A DNA stretch of 64,000 nucleotides from positions 1-64,000 of the IMG/VR virus record IMGVR_UViG_3300035034_001897. One strand, given 5' to 3'. The notes under the pieces are model-generated. The model searched no databases. It was given only the letters and a program-made list of their open reading frames with translations, and was not told the DNA's origin. Made by a program: the position numbers and the translations under genes. Shown in pieces: positions 24,417-33,152 of this stretch (within the stretch, counting starts at the first letter, position 1; each line of letters starts with the position of its first letter). This DNA is from a virus.

Positions 24417-24887
24417 ATGATACAATTTAAAATTAGAAGTACAGAGAAACTAGCAAGTTCAAATACTCACGGAAAGTGTGATGTAATGAGAGTAATGCTA
24501 GAATCAAAGATTAAAAGAACTAATGAAGGTATTAAACGAGAGATCGGTGCTATTATTAAAAGTAGACATTTTTTAGAACAAGATTTAGAAGTTGAAACTA
24601 CTGATGTTGATGGAGTAACAACTACGGAGACTATCACAGAAAGAATGTATGTTAAAGGAAATGACCACGAAGCATACTGGGGTTTTTCAGTAGAAAAAGA
24701 GGCTTTTTATAGAGAGCAGTTAGCTTCTATAATGGACGGTAAAACAGAAGAAGAAAAGCAATTTATAATGTTTGTAGCTCAAACTCAAACGGCTGGTTTT
24801 GACGGTGGGGGTTGGCAAGGGATGCTTAATTGGATTCCTGACACGGAAGAGCATACGGTAGTAGAACAGTTTACAGTAGTTGAATAA
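24417..24887 (+). CDS. Hypothetical protein downstream of fibre
   Basis: 156 residues, acidic, with TDVDGVTTTETITER in the middle. Starts 3 bases after the fibre stop and overlaps the next start. Position suggests a fibre chaperone or assembly protein, but no motif supports it. Confidence 0.55.
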   Translation: MIQFKIRSTEKLASSNTHGKCDVMRVMLESKIKRTNEGIKREIGAIIKSRHFLEQDLEVETTDVDGVTTTETITERMYVKGNDHEAYWGFSVEKEAFYREQLASIMDGKTEEEKQFIMFVAQTQTAGFDGGGWQGMLNWIPDTEEHTVVEQFTVVE

Positions 24888-25354
24888 TGGGATGGAGCAC
24901 TAATACATATTTTTATAATTCAAAAAACGTCTTAGCGCAAGGGGTTGAAGATGCAAAGGTATATCTATGGCTCAAAGGTTTTTATATTGAGCAAATCTAT
25001 ATATTTTTAGAAGCCTATAACTACTTTATAAAGTACCCTAACCACTATGACGGTGCTACATTTTCACAAGATTTGTATGATATTAACGGTTTAGAATTAG
25101 CTAGTATGTTGCACGACTATTTATACAAAATAGGTGGGTATGCATCGAAAGAAACACTCCGTCAAGCAGATGCGATACTTATAAGAGTAATGCGACAATG
25201 TAATAAAAGCGGTGCAGAAATTAAATACAGACAGGTACGTTTATTTATTTTAAGAGAGATCCTAAACTACGCCTGGATTAACAGGACTTTCAGAGGTAAA
25301 ACTTTGACAGTTCAAAACAGGAGATTAATTGATAATATTTACTACGCATTATGA
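24887..25354 (+). CDS. DUF1353-like protein
   Basis: 155 residues. DGATFSQDLYDINGLELASMLHDYLYKIGGY (split at about 57-87) followed by RQADAILIRVM fits the DUF1353 pattern with HDYLY and the later AD motif. Such proteins are common near phage tail fibre and lysis genes; biochemical role unknown. Start and stop overlap neighbours by 1 and 4 bases. Confidence 0.6.
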   Translation: MGWSTNTYFYNSKNVLAQGVEDAKVYLWLKGFYIEQIYIFLEAYNYFIKYPNHYDGATFSQDLYDINGLELASMLHDYLYKIGGYASKETLRQADAILIRVMRQCNKSGAEIKYRQVRLFILREILNYAWINRTFRGKTLTVQNRRLIDNIYYAL

Positions 25355-25425
25355 GTTTATTATCAGACAATATAGGTGTTATATTAACAGCAGTAACATT
25401 AGGTGAGTGCATATGTATATTGTAA
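25351..25425 (+). CDS. Possible 24-residue hydrophobic peptide
   Basis: ATGA-coupled to the preceding gene; the peptide (MSLLSDNIGVILTAVTLGE...) is hydrophobic and stops early. Could be a truncated gene. The bases from 25426 to 25517 hold a TATATTTA box at 25487-25494 without a TTG, and no gene. Confidence 0.25.
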   Translation: MSLLSDNIGVILTAVTLGECICIL

Positions 25426-25517
25426 CAGCGAAGAGAAGTTGGATTAAGTTGTAGGTGAACACTACTAGATGTTTTTAATTATAGCGTATATTTAAAACTT
25501 AATTTTAAAACATATAA

Positions 25518-25865
25518 ATGGACAAGCAAATCGAACAAAGCAATCTTAAATCAAATGAGCATTTAAAAATTACAATTACTCAATCATCAGCTGGAGAGAT
25601 TTCCGTTACAGCTGATGGAGTTAATCAAACCGACTTCTTTCAAGTATTAGGTATGATAGAGGTAGCTAAAAACAATCTAATGCAATCGATTCAGAATCAA
25701 GAGGTAGTTGAAGTGGAATTGGATGAATTAGACATTAAACTCAATCCAGAAGCGGATGTAAAAGTTGGACAGAAGATTCCGATGCCTAAAGCAGCTTTTG
25801 ATATGAGAGAAAAGCAAAGAGCTTTAGCTATGGAATCTAAAGCAGATATGAAAATTGAGAAATAA
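25518..25865 (+). CDS. Hypothetical protein
   Basis: 115 residues, with a beta-patterned half (LKITITQSSAGEISVTADGV) and a charged helical C-terminus rich in Lys/Met. Ends 24 bases before a hairpin. First gene of the head region; unknown role. Confidence 0.55.
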   Translation: MDKQIEQSNLKSNEHLKITITQSSAGEISVTADGVNQTDFFQVLGMIEVAKNNLMQSIQNQEVVEVELDELDIKLNPEADVKVGQKIPMPKAAFDMREKQRALAMESKADMKIEK

Positions 25866-25889
25866 TAATCAATAAATCATTAAAGAACA

Positions 25890-25918
25890 AACACCTCCTA
25901 AAATGGAGGTGTTGTTGT
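25890..25918 (+). terminator. Hairpin, likely weak terminator
   Basis: AACACCTCC (25890-25898), loop TAAAAT, GGAGGTGTT (25905-25913), then GTTGTAT instead of a clean T run. Stem is strong; termination may be partial. Confidence 0.55.
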
Positions 25919-25961
25919 ATATAAGATATAGAATAGATATCTTGAACTAAAATTGTAAATA

Positions 25962-26273
25962 ATGAAGGAAATTGAGCAAATTGATAAAGATCGAATAGAA
26001 ATTGTAGGACAGAAAGAGCAACCTAAAGAGACTAAGATTGTAGGCAGAATGAAGAAGATTAAAGGTCTAACTTTATATCAACTCGATACAAAGAGTGGTG
26101 TAATATCTAAAGCAAAAGTCGTCTCAGACACAGCAGACTTTAAAAATCCTAATAGAAAAATTGGAAAAGCAAAGTTTGAAGAAAACTGTCTCTACTTACA
26201 AGCATTAAATATTAAAAATGCTAAACGTAAGTTTGAAAAATTAGTTGATAAAATAATCGCATCGTCTAAATGA
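25962..26273 (+). CDS. Basic hypothetical protein
   Basis: 103 residues, rich in Lys, alpha/beta (MKKIKGLTLYQLDTKSGVISKAKVV). Overlaps the next start by 4 bases. Located before the portal; not recognised. Confidence 0.55.
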   Translation: MKEIEQIDKDRIEIVGQKEQPKETKIVGRMKKIKGLTLYQLDTKSGVISKAKVVSDTADFKNPNRKIGKAKFEENCLYLQALNIKNAKRKFEKLVDKIIASSK

Positions 26274-26662
26274 AAAATCTATTCGCAGTACCATTTGATT
26301 CTTACCAAAGCACGAAAACAGATCAAGGTATTATTTACAATGTTATCGATAAAGAAGGAAGTGTCTATATTCAATGTTGGGTAGCACACAGACCTTATGC
26401 AGATCACGATTTAACGATACAAGCTATCTCAGGAGCACCTAGTAGTGTACGTGATAAGTTTACTGAATTAATGAATGAAGTGTTTGGAGTAGGGCAATGG
26501 ATCGTTCAGAGCAGATTTAGTGTAGAGAGTGTAAGAAAATCAGGTGCATTACAAACACAAAAATTCATAGACGATTGTCAAAGCATTTCTTACAGCGATA
26601 GAAGTAAAAAAGCAAATGTGCAACCAGCTCAAATTCAAGTGATTGGAGGACTAACTTATTAA
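26270..26662 (+). CDS. Hypothetical protein
   Basis: 130 residues, with a beta-like start (DQGIIYNVIDKEGSVYIQCWV) then helices (SSVRDKFTELMNEVFG). Unknown; structural-region context only. Confidence 0.55.
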   Translation: MKNLFAVPFDSYQSTKTDQGIIYNVIDKEGSVYIQCWVAHRPYADHDLTIQAISGAPSSVRDKFTELMNEVFGVGQWIVQSRFSVESVRKSGALQTQKFIDDCQSISYSDRSKKANVQPAQIQVIGGLTY

Positions 26663-26846
26663 AACCGTCATTGTTAGATATCGACTAGAGTTAGAGATCT
26701 TTTATCAAGAGATCCGACTAAACATAGACGTTGATAAACACAATACAGATGAATTAATTAGAAAGTACTGTCAAAGATATTTCGACTTAAATTTTAGAAA
26801 AAAACCAGTTGTAGCCTTTTATGTTAGTAAAATCTTACGTACCTAA
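26658..26846 (+). CDS. Small helical protein with no standard start codon
   Basis: An open frame of 62 codons with sensible composition (VRYRLELEIFYQEIRLNID...LIRKYCQRYF...). No ATG, GTG or TTG lies in frame near the beginning; ATT at 26658, overlapping the previous stop, would be the start. Rare ATT start, lost 5' end, or translation by re-initiation are possible. Confidence 0.35.
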   Translation: MKTVIVRYRLELEIFYQEIRLNIDVDKHNTDELIRKYCQRYFDLNFRKKPVVAFYVSKILRT

Positions 26847-26946
26847 AGAAAGGCTTGGTAGTTTAACTCAAAATGGTGAGATTTATCCATTAAGTTTACT
26901 CAACAATAGTAAAAGATGTAACAAAACTCTTCAATGTCATACTTAG
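26821..26946 (+). CDS. Small hypothetical protein
   Basis: 41 residues (MLVKSYVPKERLGSLTQNGEIYPLSL...), overlapping the frame before and the portal start after. Both overlaps fit the packing here, but evidence is thin. Confidence 0.35.
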   Translation: MLVKSYVPKERLGSLTQNGEIYPLSLLNNSKRCNKTLQCHT

Positions 26947-28649
26947 ATTATACCATTCCTACATCACAAGCATCATCATCACTCGACAGTGAACTACAGA
27001 GAATTCAAGTCGAGAAGGGTCAGATTGCTCAACGAGAATATAGAGCACTATCTCAAGCATTGTCATCAGACAATCCTAATGACATCATTAAAGCCAATAC
27101 TTATTGGGAAGATGTTCAAAACAGACAAGATAGTGGAGTCAAAACTAGACTAGTTGATCCTAATGAATGGACTCAAGGTGCTGGCTATAAACATAAAAGA
27201 TTTCAACTAGATTATAGTACATTGAGAAGGATGGTGTCAACTACTCCTATCATTAAAGCTATTGTAGGAACTAGACAGGCTCAAGTGAGTGCGTTTTCAA
27301 CTCCACAGAAGAGTAAGTATGAAACTGGATTCGTTATTCGTAAGAAAAGGGAGTTTTATACAGACGAAGAGCCTATTGTAACTCGAGAAGATAAGCAGAC
27401 TATTAATGAATTAACGAAATTCATTCTTAATGGTGGTGATGACGAAAATGCGTGGAATGGAGACACTTTTGATACGTTTCTTAAAAAACTAGCAAACGAC
27501 TCACTAACGTTAGATCAAGCGTGTTTTGAAATAGTTAGAAGTAATAAAGGTGAGCCAGTTGAATATCTAGCAGTAGATGGAGCGACAATAGTATTAGCAG
27601 ACACACATAACGATGAGCAAGAGGTTGTTGATAGAGAATATGATCACGCAGGAAATAAACGTAAAAGAGTAAGAGGCTATTTACCATCATACGTTCAAGT
27701 AATTGATTCAGTAATTCACAATGAATACTATCCTTGGGAAATGTGTATGGGAATTAGAAATTCTACTACAGATATCAGATCGAATGGGTATGGTAAAAGT
27801 GAAGTAGAGGAATTAGTTAGTATTATTACTTGGATGTTATATGGAGACACATATAACGGAAAATTTTTTAGTCAAGGTAGCAATCCAAAAGGAATGCTTA
27901 AAGTAGGTTCAGGAGTTAATAGAAACCGACTCGCAGAGTTTAGACAGCAATGGTTATCAATGGTAGCTGGAGTTCAGAATGCTTGGAAGGTTCCAATGGT
28001 TGAGGGAGATGTTGAATGGATTGATATGCAGAAAGGCAATCGAGATATGGAGTTCTCGGCGTGGCAAGAATACTTGATAAAGGTTGCGTGTGCAGTATTT
28101 AAGATCGCACCAGAAGAGGTTGGATTTAATATCGATAAGAGTGGAGGTCTTGGTGGAGAAAATGATAGCGATGTCAAAATTAGATATTCGAGAGATAAAG
28201 GATTGAAGCCAATGCTGAAATCATTTGAGTTCTGGATTAATAAGTGGTTAGTTGCTCCTAAAAATGCAGACTTTGAGTTTAAGTTTGTAGGATTAGATAC
28301 AGATAGTGAAGAGAAAGAGGTTGAACTACTCAATAAAAAAGTTGAGCATGGAATGGGTCTTAAAGAATATCGTCGTGCAATTGGATTGCCAGAAGATTTA
28401 GAAGAAGGAGACTTCCCACTTAACAATATATATGTTCAAATGCAAGGACAATTAGCAATGCAAGAGCAGAGTGAAGAAAATGGAGAATTCGTTGATCAAG
28501 ATCAGGCAAGTGAAGAAGATGATTTCTGGAACAGTATTGATATGGAAAAAGGTGTGCTTGATCAAATGAATCAATTGAAAGTGTATAAAGGCAACCCTAT
28601 GATGAAGGATGCATTAAATATGTTAATTGGAGATGGAGCAGCAAAATAA
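26934..28649 (+). CDS. Portal protein
   Basis: 571 residues. Portal proteins form the 12-fold ring through which DNA enters and to which the tail attaches. Support: size; QLDYSTLRRMVSTTPIIKAIV near the start; FFSQGSNPKGMLKVGSG in the middle; and WQEYLIKVACAVFKIAPEEVGF, the usual portal stretch before the wing. An acidic, Met/Gln-rich C-terminus follows. Head morphogenesis, protease and capsid genes lie downstream in the usual order. Confidence 0.85.
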   Translation: MSYLDYTIPTSQASSSLDSELQRIQVEKGQIAQREYRALSQALSSDNPNDIIKANTYWEDVQNRQDSGVKTRLVDPNEWTQGAGYKHKRFQLDYSTLRRMVSTTPIIKAIVGTRQAQVSAFSTPQKSKYETGFVIRKKREFYTDEEPIVTREDKQTINELTKFILNGGDDENAWNGDTFDTFLKKLANDSLTLDQACFEIVRSNKGEPVEYLAVDGATIVLADTHNDEQEVVDREYDHAGNKRKRVRGYLPSYVQVIDSVIHNEYYPWEMCMGIRNSTTDIRSNGYGKSEVEELVSIITWMLYGDTYNGKFFSQGSNPKGMLKVGSGVNRNRLAEFRQQWLSMVAGVQNAWKVPMVEGDVEWIDMQKGNRDMEFSAWQEYLIKVACAVFKIAPEEVGFNIDKSGGLGGENDSDVKIRYSRDKGLKPMLKSFEFWINKWLVAPKNADFEFKFVGLDTDSEEKEVELLNKKVEHGMGLKEYRRAIGLPEDLEEGDFPLNNIYVQMQGQLAMQEQSEENGEFVDQDQASEEDDFWNSIDMEKGVLDQMNQLKVYKGNPMMKDALNMLIGDGAAK

Positions 28650-29001
28650 CAAAACTAATTTCCAACTAATCTTAGTGATAGTGGTAGCAGTACTTCTATT
28701 TATAGGAGGAATGTGGTTGGGCAGTAGAAATTCGTCAAAAAATCATTTCGATACTGAACGTGAACTAATTAAAGAAGAGAGAGATTCTCTTAATACACTC
28801 ATCAAAGTAAATAAAGAAATTGATAAAGTGATTGTTAGTAGATTTGATAGCTTAGTTCAAGTGAGAGATGTCAACTTTGAAAAAGCATTGAAGCAGATTG
28901 AAACAAATATTCGTAATTTAAGAATTAAAAGAGATGAAGAACTTCGTGGTATTAATAGTAATGACTCTTTGTACTTGCGCATTCTCGCAAGAAAGCAATA
29001 A
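28633..29001 (+). CDS. Inner-membrane spanin-like protein
   Basis: 122 residues from ATG 28633 (a TTG two codons upstream is an alternative). One N-terminal TM (about 11-30) then a long charged helix (ERELIKEERDSLNTLIKVNKEIDK...) predicted to be a periplasmic coiled coil, the shape of Rz-type i-spanins. Another gene with a signal peptide starts inside it in a different frame, as Rz1 does inside Rz. Function inferred from topology and overlap only. Confidence 0.55.
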   Translation: MEQQNNKTNFQLILVIVVAVLLFIGGMWLGSRNSSKNHFDTERELIKEERDSLNTLIKVNKEIDKVIVSRFDSLVQVRDVNFEKALKQIETNIRNLRIKRDEELRGINSNDSLYLRILARKQ

Positions 29002-29392
29002 ATCACTGTCACTAACTGACTTTTTAAAATCCATTACAGATGTAATGGAAATGGTCATCTCTCCAGACACAGTGGTAGTAATGAAAAAGCCTCACGCGAA
29101 ATATATTGCTGGCATAAGAGTGAAGTACAATTATCAACTTAAATATTCAGTAGAGCAAGATTCAACTATAACTGCATTACAACAAAAAGTTGGAGAGTAT
29201 ATTAAAGGAGAATCTCTACTATTTCGACGCATAACTACAAAAGATACTGTCATTATTGCTCTACAAACAGTTAATAAAGGATTAGAAAGAGAGAGAGATG
29301 GTTTTGAGTCTTTATGGAAGGATCAGAAGAAAACTACTTGGTTAGTTGGAATAATAGCGGTATTAACTACAATATTAGGTTTTACGTTATAA
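28934..29392 (+). CDS. Exported protein with C-terminal TM, possible spanin partner
   Basis: 152 residues beginning inside the preceding gene in another frame. The N-terminus (MKNFVVLIVMTLCTCAFSQE) is a signal peptide with two cysteines that could act as a poor lipobox; residues 134-152 form a second TM. A lipid or exported N-terminus with a C-terminal TM is the topology of a u-spanin, bridging outer and inner membranes. With its Rz-like partner this may be a two-part spanin. Confidence 0.5.
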   Translation: MKNFVVLIVMTLCTCAFSQESNKSLSLTDFLKSITDVMEMVISPDTVVVMKKPHAKYIAGIRVKYNYQLKYSVEQDSTITALQQKVGEYIKGESLLFRRITTKDTVIIALQTVNKGLERERDGFESLWKDQKKTTWLVGIIAVLTTILGFTL

Positions 29393-29526
29393 TGACACAA
29401 AAAAAGAAAAAATACTTAGATCGACCGAGATTTCCAGTGATAAATGATTATGAGAATGATTTCAGAAAATCTTGGAAATTGTCAATGAAGATAGCTTTGA
29501 AAGAAATTGAAAATAAAATCAAATGA
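29392..29526 (+). CDS. Small basic protein
   Basis: 44 residues from ATG 29392, which overlaps the preceding stop; the longer frame from 29314 is shadow. Basic (MTQKKKKYLDRPRFPV...). TGA overlaps the next ATG. Unknown. Confidence 0.45.
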   Translation: MTQKKKKYLDRPRFPVINDYENDFRKSWKLSMKIALKEIENKIK

Positions 29527-29660
29527 TAGAAATTACAACATCAATTCACAAACGTCAGCAACAAATTCGTGCCAATATAGTGAAAGGATTAAAGACTCCT
29601 ACATTTAGTGGATTTAAGTTAGAGAACAAATACAACTATAAGGTTTACAGATTTCAATAG
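29523..29660 (+). CDS. N-terminal fragment of frameshifted InPase-like gene
   Basis: 45 residues ending at TAG 29658. The start (IHKRQQQIRANIVKGLKTP) resembles the shared tag of the 14-19 kb cluster in shortened form. In the other frame from 29645 the sequence LQISIENKQGSTRKWKDGD continues as expected for the family, so one base appears missing near 29643 (AAG-GTT would have been AAG-GGT). Fragment of one gene with 29720-30016. Confidence 0.55.
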   Translation: MIEITTSIHKRQQQIRANIVKGLKTPTFSGFKLENKYNYKVYRFQ

Positions 29661-30016
29661 AGAATAAGCAAGGATCTACACGTAAATGGAAAGATGGAGA
29701 TAAAGAAGGTTCTACGTTAATGCACTATGATTATGGATATATTAGAAATACTGTAGGAAACGATAACGATCACGTTGACTGCTACATTAATTCAAAAAAT
29801 ATAGTTGATCAAGTCTTTGTTATTCATCAAAATAGACCTAAAACTGGTCAATTCGATGAAGATAAGGTAATGTTAGGTTTTGATAGTGCAGACGAAGCTA
29901 AGAGAGCTTATTTAACTCATTACGATAGCGAAAAATTCTTTGGATCGATGACTGAAATGACCCTCGATCAATTCAAAAGCAAAGCGTTAGGTAAAAAAAA
30001 TCGTAAAATTCAATAA
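29645..30016 (+). pseudogene. InPase-like (inorganic pyrophosphatase-type) domain, frame-shifted from its start
   Basis: The body of the gene; read alone it would start at ATG 29720 (98 residues). MHYDYGYIRNTVGNDNDHVD holds a D-x-D-x2-D metal site (D15, D17, D20 from that Met), and GQFDEDKVMLGFDSADEAKRAYL follows. This order is the phage InPase domain (a pyrophosphatase-like fold found in polyvalent proteins co-injected with phage DNA). Whether it is active, regulated by frameshifting, or broken is open. Stop overlaps the next start. Confidence 0.7.
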
Positions 30017-30981
30017 TGATACTTAGTCCAAATCAAATTACAGATTTACTGTCGATTATAGACAAATACACTTTGACGTTTGCAGCACACCATATAGGAG
30101 TGCAAGGAATGAATCAAGCTCAACTAAATTTACTGCAGCAATCAGGAGTGAATATATCTAAGATAGCAATTCAAACATCAAATATTAATCAAGCATTTAG
30201 GTTTGGAATTCTTAGCAGTGCGTTAGGAGATGCAAATGCTAAGAATATGAGTTACAGTCAACTCAAAGGATTTATTAGTAGTGGAAAGATGTTTAAGTTG
30301 TCAGCTATTGAAAGTGCAGCTCTACAAAATCTACAATATCAAACAGTAACGCAAGTAGTCAAATTTGGAGATAAGATTAAAAACGATATCATTGACAAGT
30401 TGGTGTACGCTGACAAGAAAAATAATGCAGTTAAGCACAGTAAGGTTGTTACAGATGCAGTCAACAACGCAATACAAGAAAGAAAAGGAGTGCAATCAGT
30501 AATTTCAGATATTGGTCACGAATTAGATAATTGGGATAGAGATTTTGGTAGAATAGCAGATTTTGTAATGCATACAGCATTTGAGGAAGGTAGAGCATTG
30601 AAAATTATGCAGACACAAGGAAATCAATCTTTAGTATATAAAGATGTGTACTTAGGAGCTTGTCCTCATTGCATAAAAAACTATCTTACTGGAGGAATTG
30701 GAAGTGCGCCTAAAATATTCACTATTCAACAAATAACAGCGAACGGGACTAATGTAGGGAAGAAAGTGAAAGATTGGTTGCCAGTATTAGGACCTCTTCA
30801 TCCTTGGTGTAGATGTACATTAATGCAAGTACCTAACCAATTCAATTTAATAGACTATAACAACGGCTTATGGTTATGGGACGGAAGACAGTTTATAAGA
30901 AATGCTGATAAATATCAGCGCAAAGTAAGGCGAAATAGTAAAGTAAAAGTAACTGTTAACGGAAAAACAACGGAAGTATGA
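30016..30981 (+). CDS. Head morphogenesis protein, SPP1 gp7 / Mu gpF type
   Basis: 321 residues. The C-terminal part has DVYLGACPHCIKNYL and later LHPWCRCTLMQV, the cysteine/histidine pattern of the Mu F-like minor head protein domain. The N-terminal helices are variable. In SPP1 the homologue binds the portal and acts during DNA ejection. Its place between portal and protease is standard. Confidence 0.8.
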   Translation: MILSPNQITDLLSIIDKYTLTFAAHHIGVQGMNQAQLNLLQQSGVNISKIAIQTSNINQAFRFGILSSALGDANAKNMSYSQLKGFISSGKMFKLSAIESAALQNLQYQTVTQVVKFGDKIKNDIIDKLVYADKKNNAVKHSKVVTDAVNNAIQERKGVQSVISDIGHELDNWDRDFGRIADFVMHTAFEEGRALKIMQTQGNQSLVYKDVYLGACPHCIKNYLTGGIGSAPKIFTIQQITANGTNVGKKVKDWLPVLGPLHPWCRCTLMQVPNQFNLIDYNNGLWLWDGRQFIRNADKYQRKVRRNSKVKVTVNGKTTEV

Positions 30982-31172
30982 TACAAAGATTTTTATATTG
31001 GTGCAATGAAAGAGCTTATTTGAGAAATGAGACTGTATTGCTAAGAAAGATAATTAATAGAAAAAATGCAGATATAGTTGCAGCAGCGAATCTTATTCAA
31101 AATGAAAGGATGAAGCACGAAGCTGAACTAATGGCAATTGAATTAAAAAATAATTTACATAGCTCTGACTAA
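30978..31172 (+). CDS. Small helical protein
   Basis: 64 residues, mostly helix (RNETVLLRKIINRKNADIVAAANL...). ATGA overlap with the head morphogenesis gene and ends 4 bases before a promoter. Unknown. Confidence 0.5.
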   Translation: MIQRFLYWCNERAYLRNETVLLRKIINRKNADIVAAANLIQNERMKHEAELMAIELKNNLHSSD

Positions 31173-31175
31173 AGG

Positions 31176-31207
31176 TTGGTCTGTATATTATATTTACAGT
31201 ATATTTA
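31176..31207 (+). promoter_or_regulatory. Promoter TTG-N21-TATATTTA
   Basis: TTG at 31176-31178, TATATTTA at 31200-31207. Probably a late promoter for the protease and capsid genes; it lacks the AGAAAGATA dyad of the other family. Confidence 0.7.
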
Positions 31208-31227
31208 CAACTTAAACTACAATTATT

Positions 31228-31512
31228 ATGAAAACATTTATTTTCGAAAACGCTGGAAAAACTTTAAAAGTAGCAATTAAATGCGATGTTTTCGCAACTA
31301 ATGCGCAACTACAAGAGCCAGGATTTGATACTCGATTTACAGCAATGACAGTAGAAGATAGCGATGAAGCAATTCAAGCTGGACTGAACATTAATGAGAT
31401 GGAGCAAAATCTTCAAGGATTGAAAGCAAAAGCTACAGAATTAGGATGGTCTCTTTCAGTAGCTGACATCAATGAAGAAGGTGGAACAATTGAATTAGTT
31501 GCAGCAGTATAA
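31228..31512 (+). CDS. Small acidic protein upstream of protease
   Basis: 94 residues, acidic, alpha/beta (MKTFIFENAGKTLKVAIKCDVF...). First gene after the late promoter and overlapping the protease start by one base, hence likely head-related. Not recognised. Confidence 0.55.
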   Translation: MKTFIFENAGKTLKVAIKCDVFATNAQLQEPGFDTRFTAMTVEDSDEAIQAGLNINEMEQNLQGLKAKATELGWSLSVADINEEGGTIELVAAV

Positions 31513-33092
31513 TGAAACAGCAATTCCAAACACATATACCTCTTGAGTTAATCAAAGGAAAGGATCAAGAAGGCAACCCTATTATGAAAATGAGAGGTGT
31601 TGCTTCTACTCCATCCGAAGATGCAGATAAGGAATTTTTAGAGCCTAAAGGATTTGACTCTGAATATTTCCTCAAGCACGGATTTATGAATTGGAATCAT
31701 CAAGCAAACAACGATCCGTCAGCAATTGTTGGCAAGCCTACTGGAGCAAGTGTTGATGGAGAAGATTACGTAATAGACTTCAATCTATTTCCAGATAGCA
31801 AAAAAGCTCAACAAATCTATGAATTGCAAAAAGTTCTCGAATCTCAAGGACTTGCGTTAGGTTTATCTATCGAGGGTAAAGTCCTTGAGAGAGATCCTTT
31901 AAATAATAGTAGAGTAACTAAAGCTAAAATAACTGGATGTGCTATCACGCCTAATCCAAAGAATCAAGATACAGTAACTCAAATAATTAAGGGTCACGAT
32001 TATGATGCATTAATTAGCGATTCTGACGAAGAGGACGAAGAGGATGAAGATGGTGATAAGAAAGAGAAGGCTTTATCTGCAGCATCAGCTAGTGGACAAG
32101 CAATAACAAAAGAGTCTCTTGATGGAGATTTAAAAGACATTACACAAAGTAAAAAATTAACCAAAGGTGAGGTTATTGAGAAAATTTCACTAGATTTACC
32201 ATCCCTAAACGAGGATCAAGTTAAATCTATTTATAATTTAACACATAAAATTCAAAAAGCAATCGATATGGATACTGCAACAAAACAAAAAGAAACTCCA
32301 ACAATTACTCCAGAAACGTTAAAGAAAGCGTACGATATACTAAATTTAGTATCTCCAGAAAAAGCGTTAGAAAAGAGTGAAGCTGGCAATAATGATTTGT
32401 CAGGTAATGACGGACTATCTCTTGAGGAAATCACAGCAAAGAAGAATGAACTGGAAAAATCTCTTGCAGCAGTTACTGAGCTTGAGAAAGCGTGTAAGAC
32501 TGAAAAAATGAATGACGACGACGATATGAAGAAGTCGGAAGATGATGATAAGAAAGATGATGATGATAAGAAAGATGATGATGCAGACGACGACAAAAAA
32601 GACGACAAAAAAGACGACAAAATGGAAAAAGGTCTTGGTGATACTGTAATAGGGCAGAACAATGACGAATTAATCAAGTCACTTACTGCAGTATTTAAAG
32701 GAGAGCTTGGTCAAATAGAAGCTGGATCGAATGAAAAATTCAAAGCTGTTGGTCAATTAATGAAGTCTTTCACTGGAACAGTAGAAGCTATTGACGAGCG
32801 ATTATCTGCTTTTGAAAATCAGACGAAAGGACGTAAGTCTGTTACAACTCAAAAGCAACACGTAATTGAAAAGTCGTTTGCAAGCGATCAACAAGACGTT
32901 CAAGGTGACCAAAAACAATATTTGAATTTGACAGCACACAAAACACAGATTTCAAAAGCTCTTACAGACAGTTTTCTAGCAAGCGAGAATAAAGATGAGA
33001 CTTTAAGAAAAGGAATACTATTATATGATCAATCTGGACAAGCAAATCCAACAATTCAAGCGAAAGCGAGAGAATTAGGATTGATCAAGTAA
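31512..33092 (+). CDS. Prohead protease fused to acidic scaffold
   Basis: 526 residues. Residues 1-160 resemble HK97-type prohead proteases: MRGVASTPSEDAD, catalytic His in MNWNHQA (H63) and Ser in LGLSIEG (S119). The rest is a low-complexity, highly charged helical region including a run of Asp and Lys (about 334-372), as expected for a scaffold that is degraded during maturation. Fusion of the two in one chain is known in other phages. It sits directly upstream of the capsid gene. Confidence 0.8.
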   Translation: MKQQFQTHIPLELIKGKDQEGNPIMKMRGVASTPSEDADKEFLEPKGFDSEYFLKHGFMNWNHQANNDPSAIVGKPTGASVDGEDYVIDFNLFPDSKKAQQIYELQKVLESQGLALGLSIEGKVLERDPLNNSRVTKAKITGCAITPNPKNQDTVTQIIKGHDYDALISDSDEEDEEDEDGDKKEKALSAASASGQAITKESLDGDLKDITQSKKLTKGEVIEKISLDLPSLNEDQVKSIYNLTHKIQKAIDMDTATKQKETPTITPETLKKAYDILNLVSPEKALEKSEAGNNDLSGNDGLSLEEITAKKNELEKSLAAVTELEKACKTEKMNDDDDMKKSEDDDKKDDDDKKDDDADDDKKDDKKDDKMEKGLGDTVIGQNNDELIKSLTAVFKGELGQIEAGSNEKFKAVGQLMKSFTGTVEAIDERLSAFENQTKGRKSVTTQKQHVIEKSFASDQQDVQGDQKQYLNLTAHKTQISKALTDSFLASENKDETLRKGILLYDQSGQANPTIQAKARELGLIK

Positions 33093-33152
33093 AAATACAA
33101 CATCGTACATAACATCGGAGAAAAACAAATTAATTTTAAAAAATTTTCTCAT

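Noticed and set aside
31512-31560. IKGK near the start of the prohead protease as another copy of the shared tag
   Set aside because: The surrounding text (THIPLELIKGKDQEGNP) lacks the QIRxxRR helix and the P-x-GT part, so it is probably coincidence.
32510-32625. Asp/Lys-rich repeat in the scaffold as an assembly artefact or microsatellite
   Set aside because: It stays in frame and fits a charged scaffold segment, so no error is needed to explain it.
32252-32677. Minus-strand frame rich in Ser/Phe over the protease-scaffold gene
   Set aside because: It is the reverse reading of the Asp/Lys-rich scaffold (GAC/GAT and AAA/AAG), so it is a shadow.
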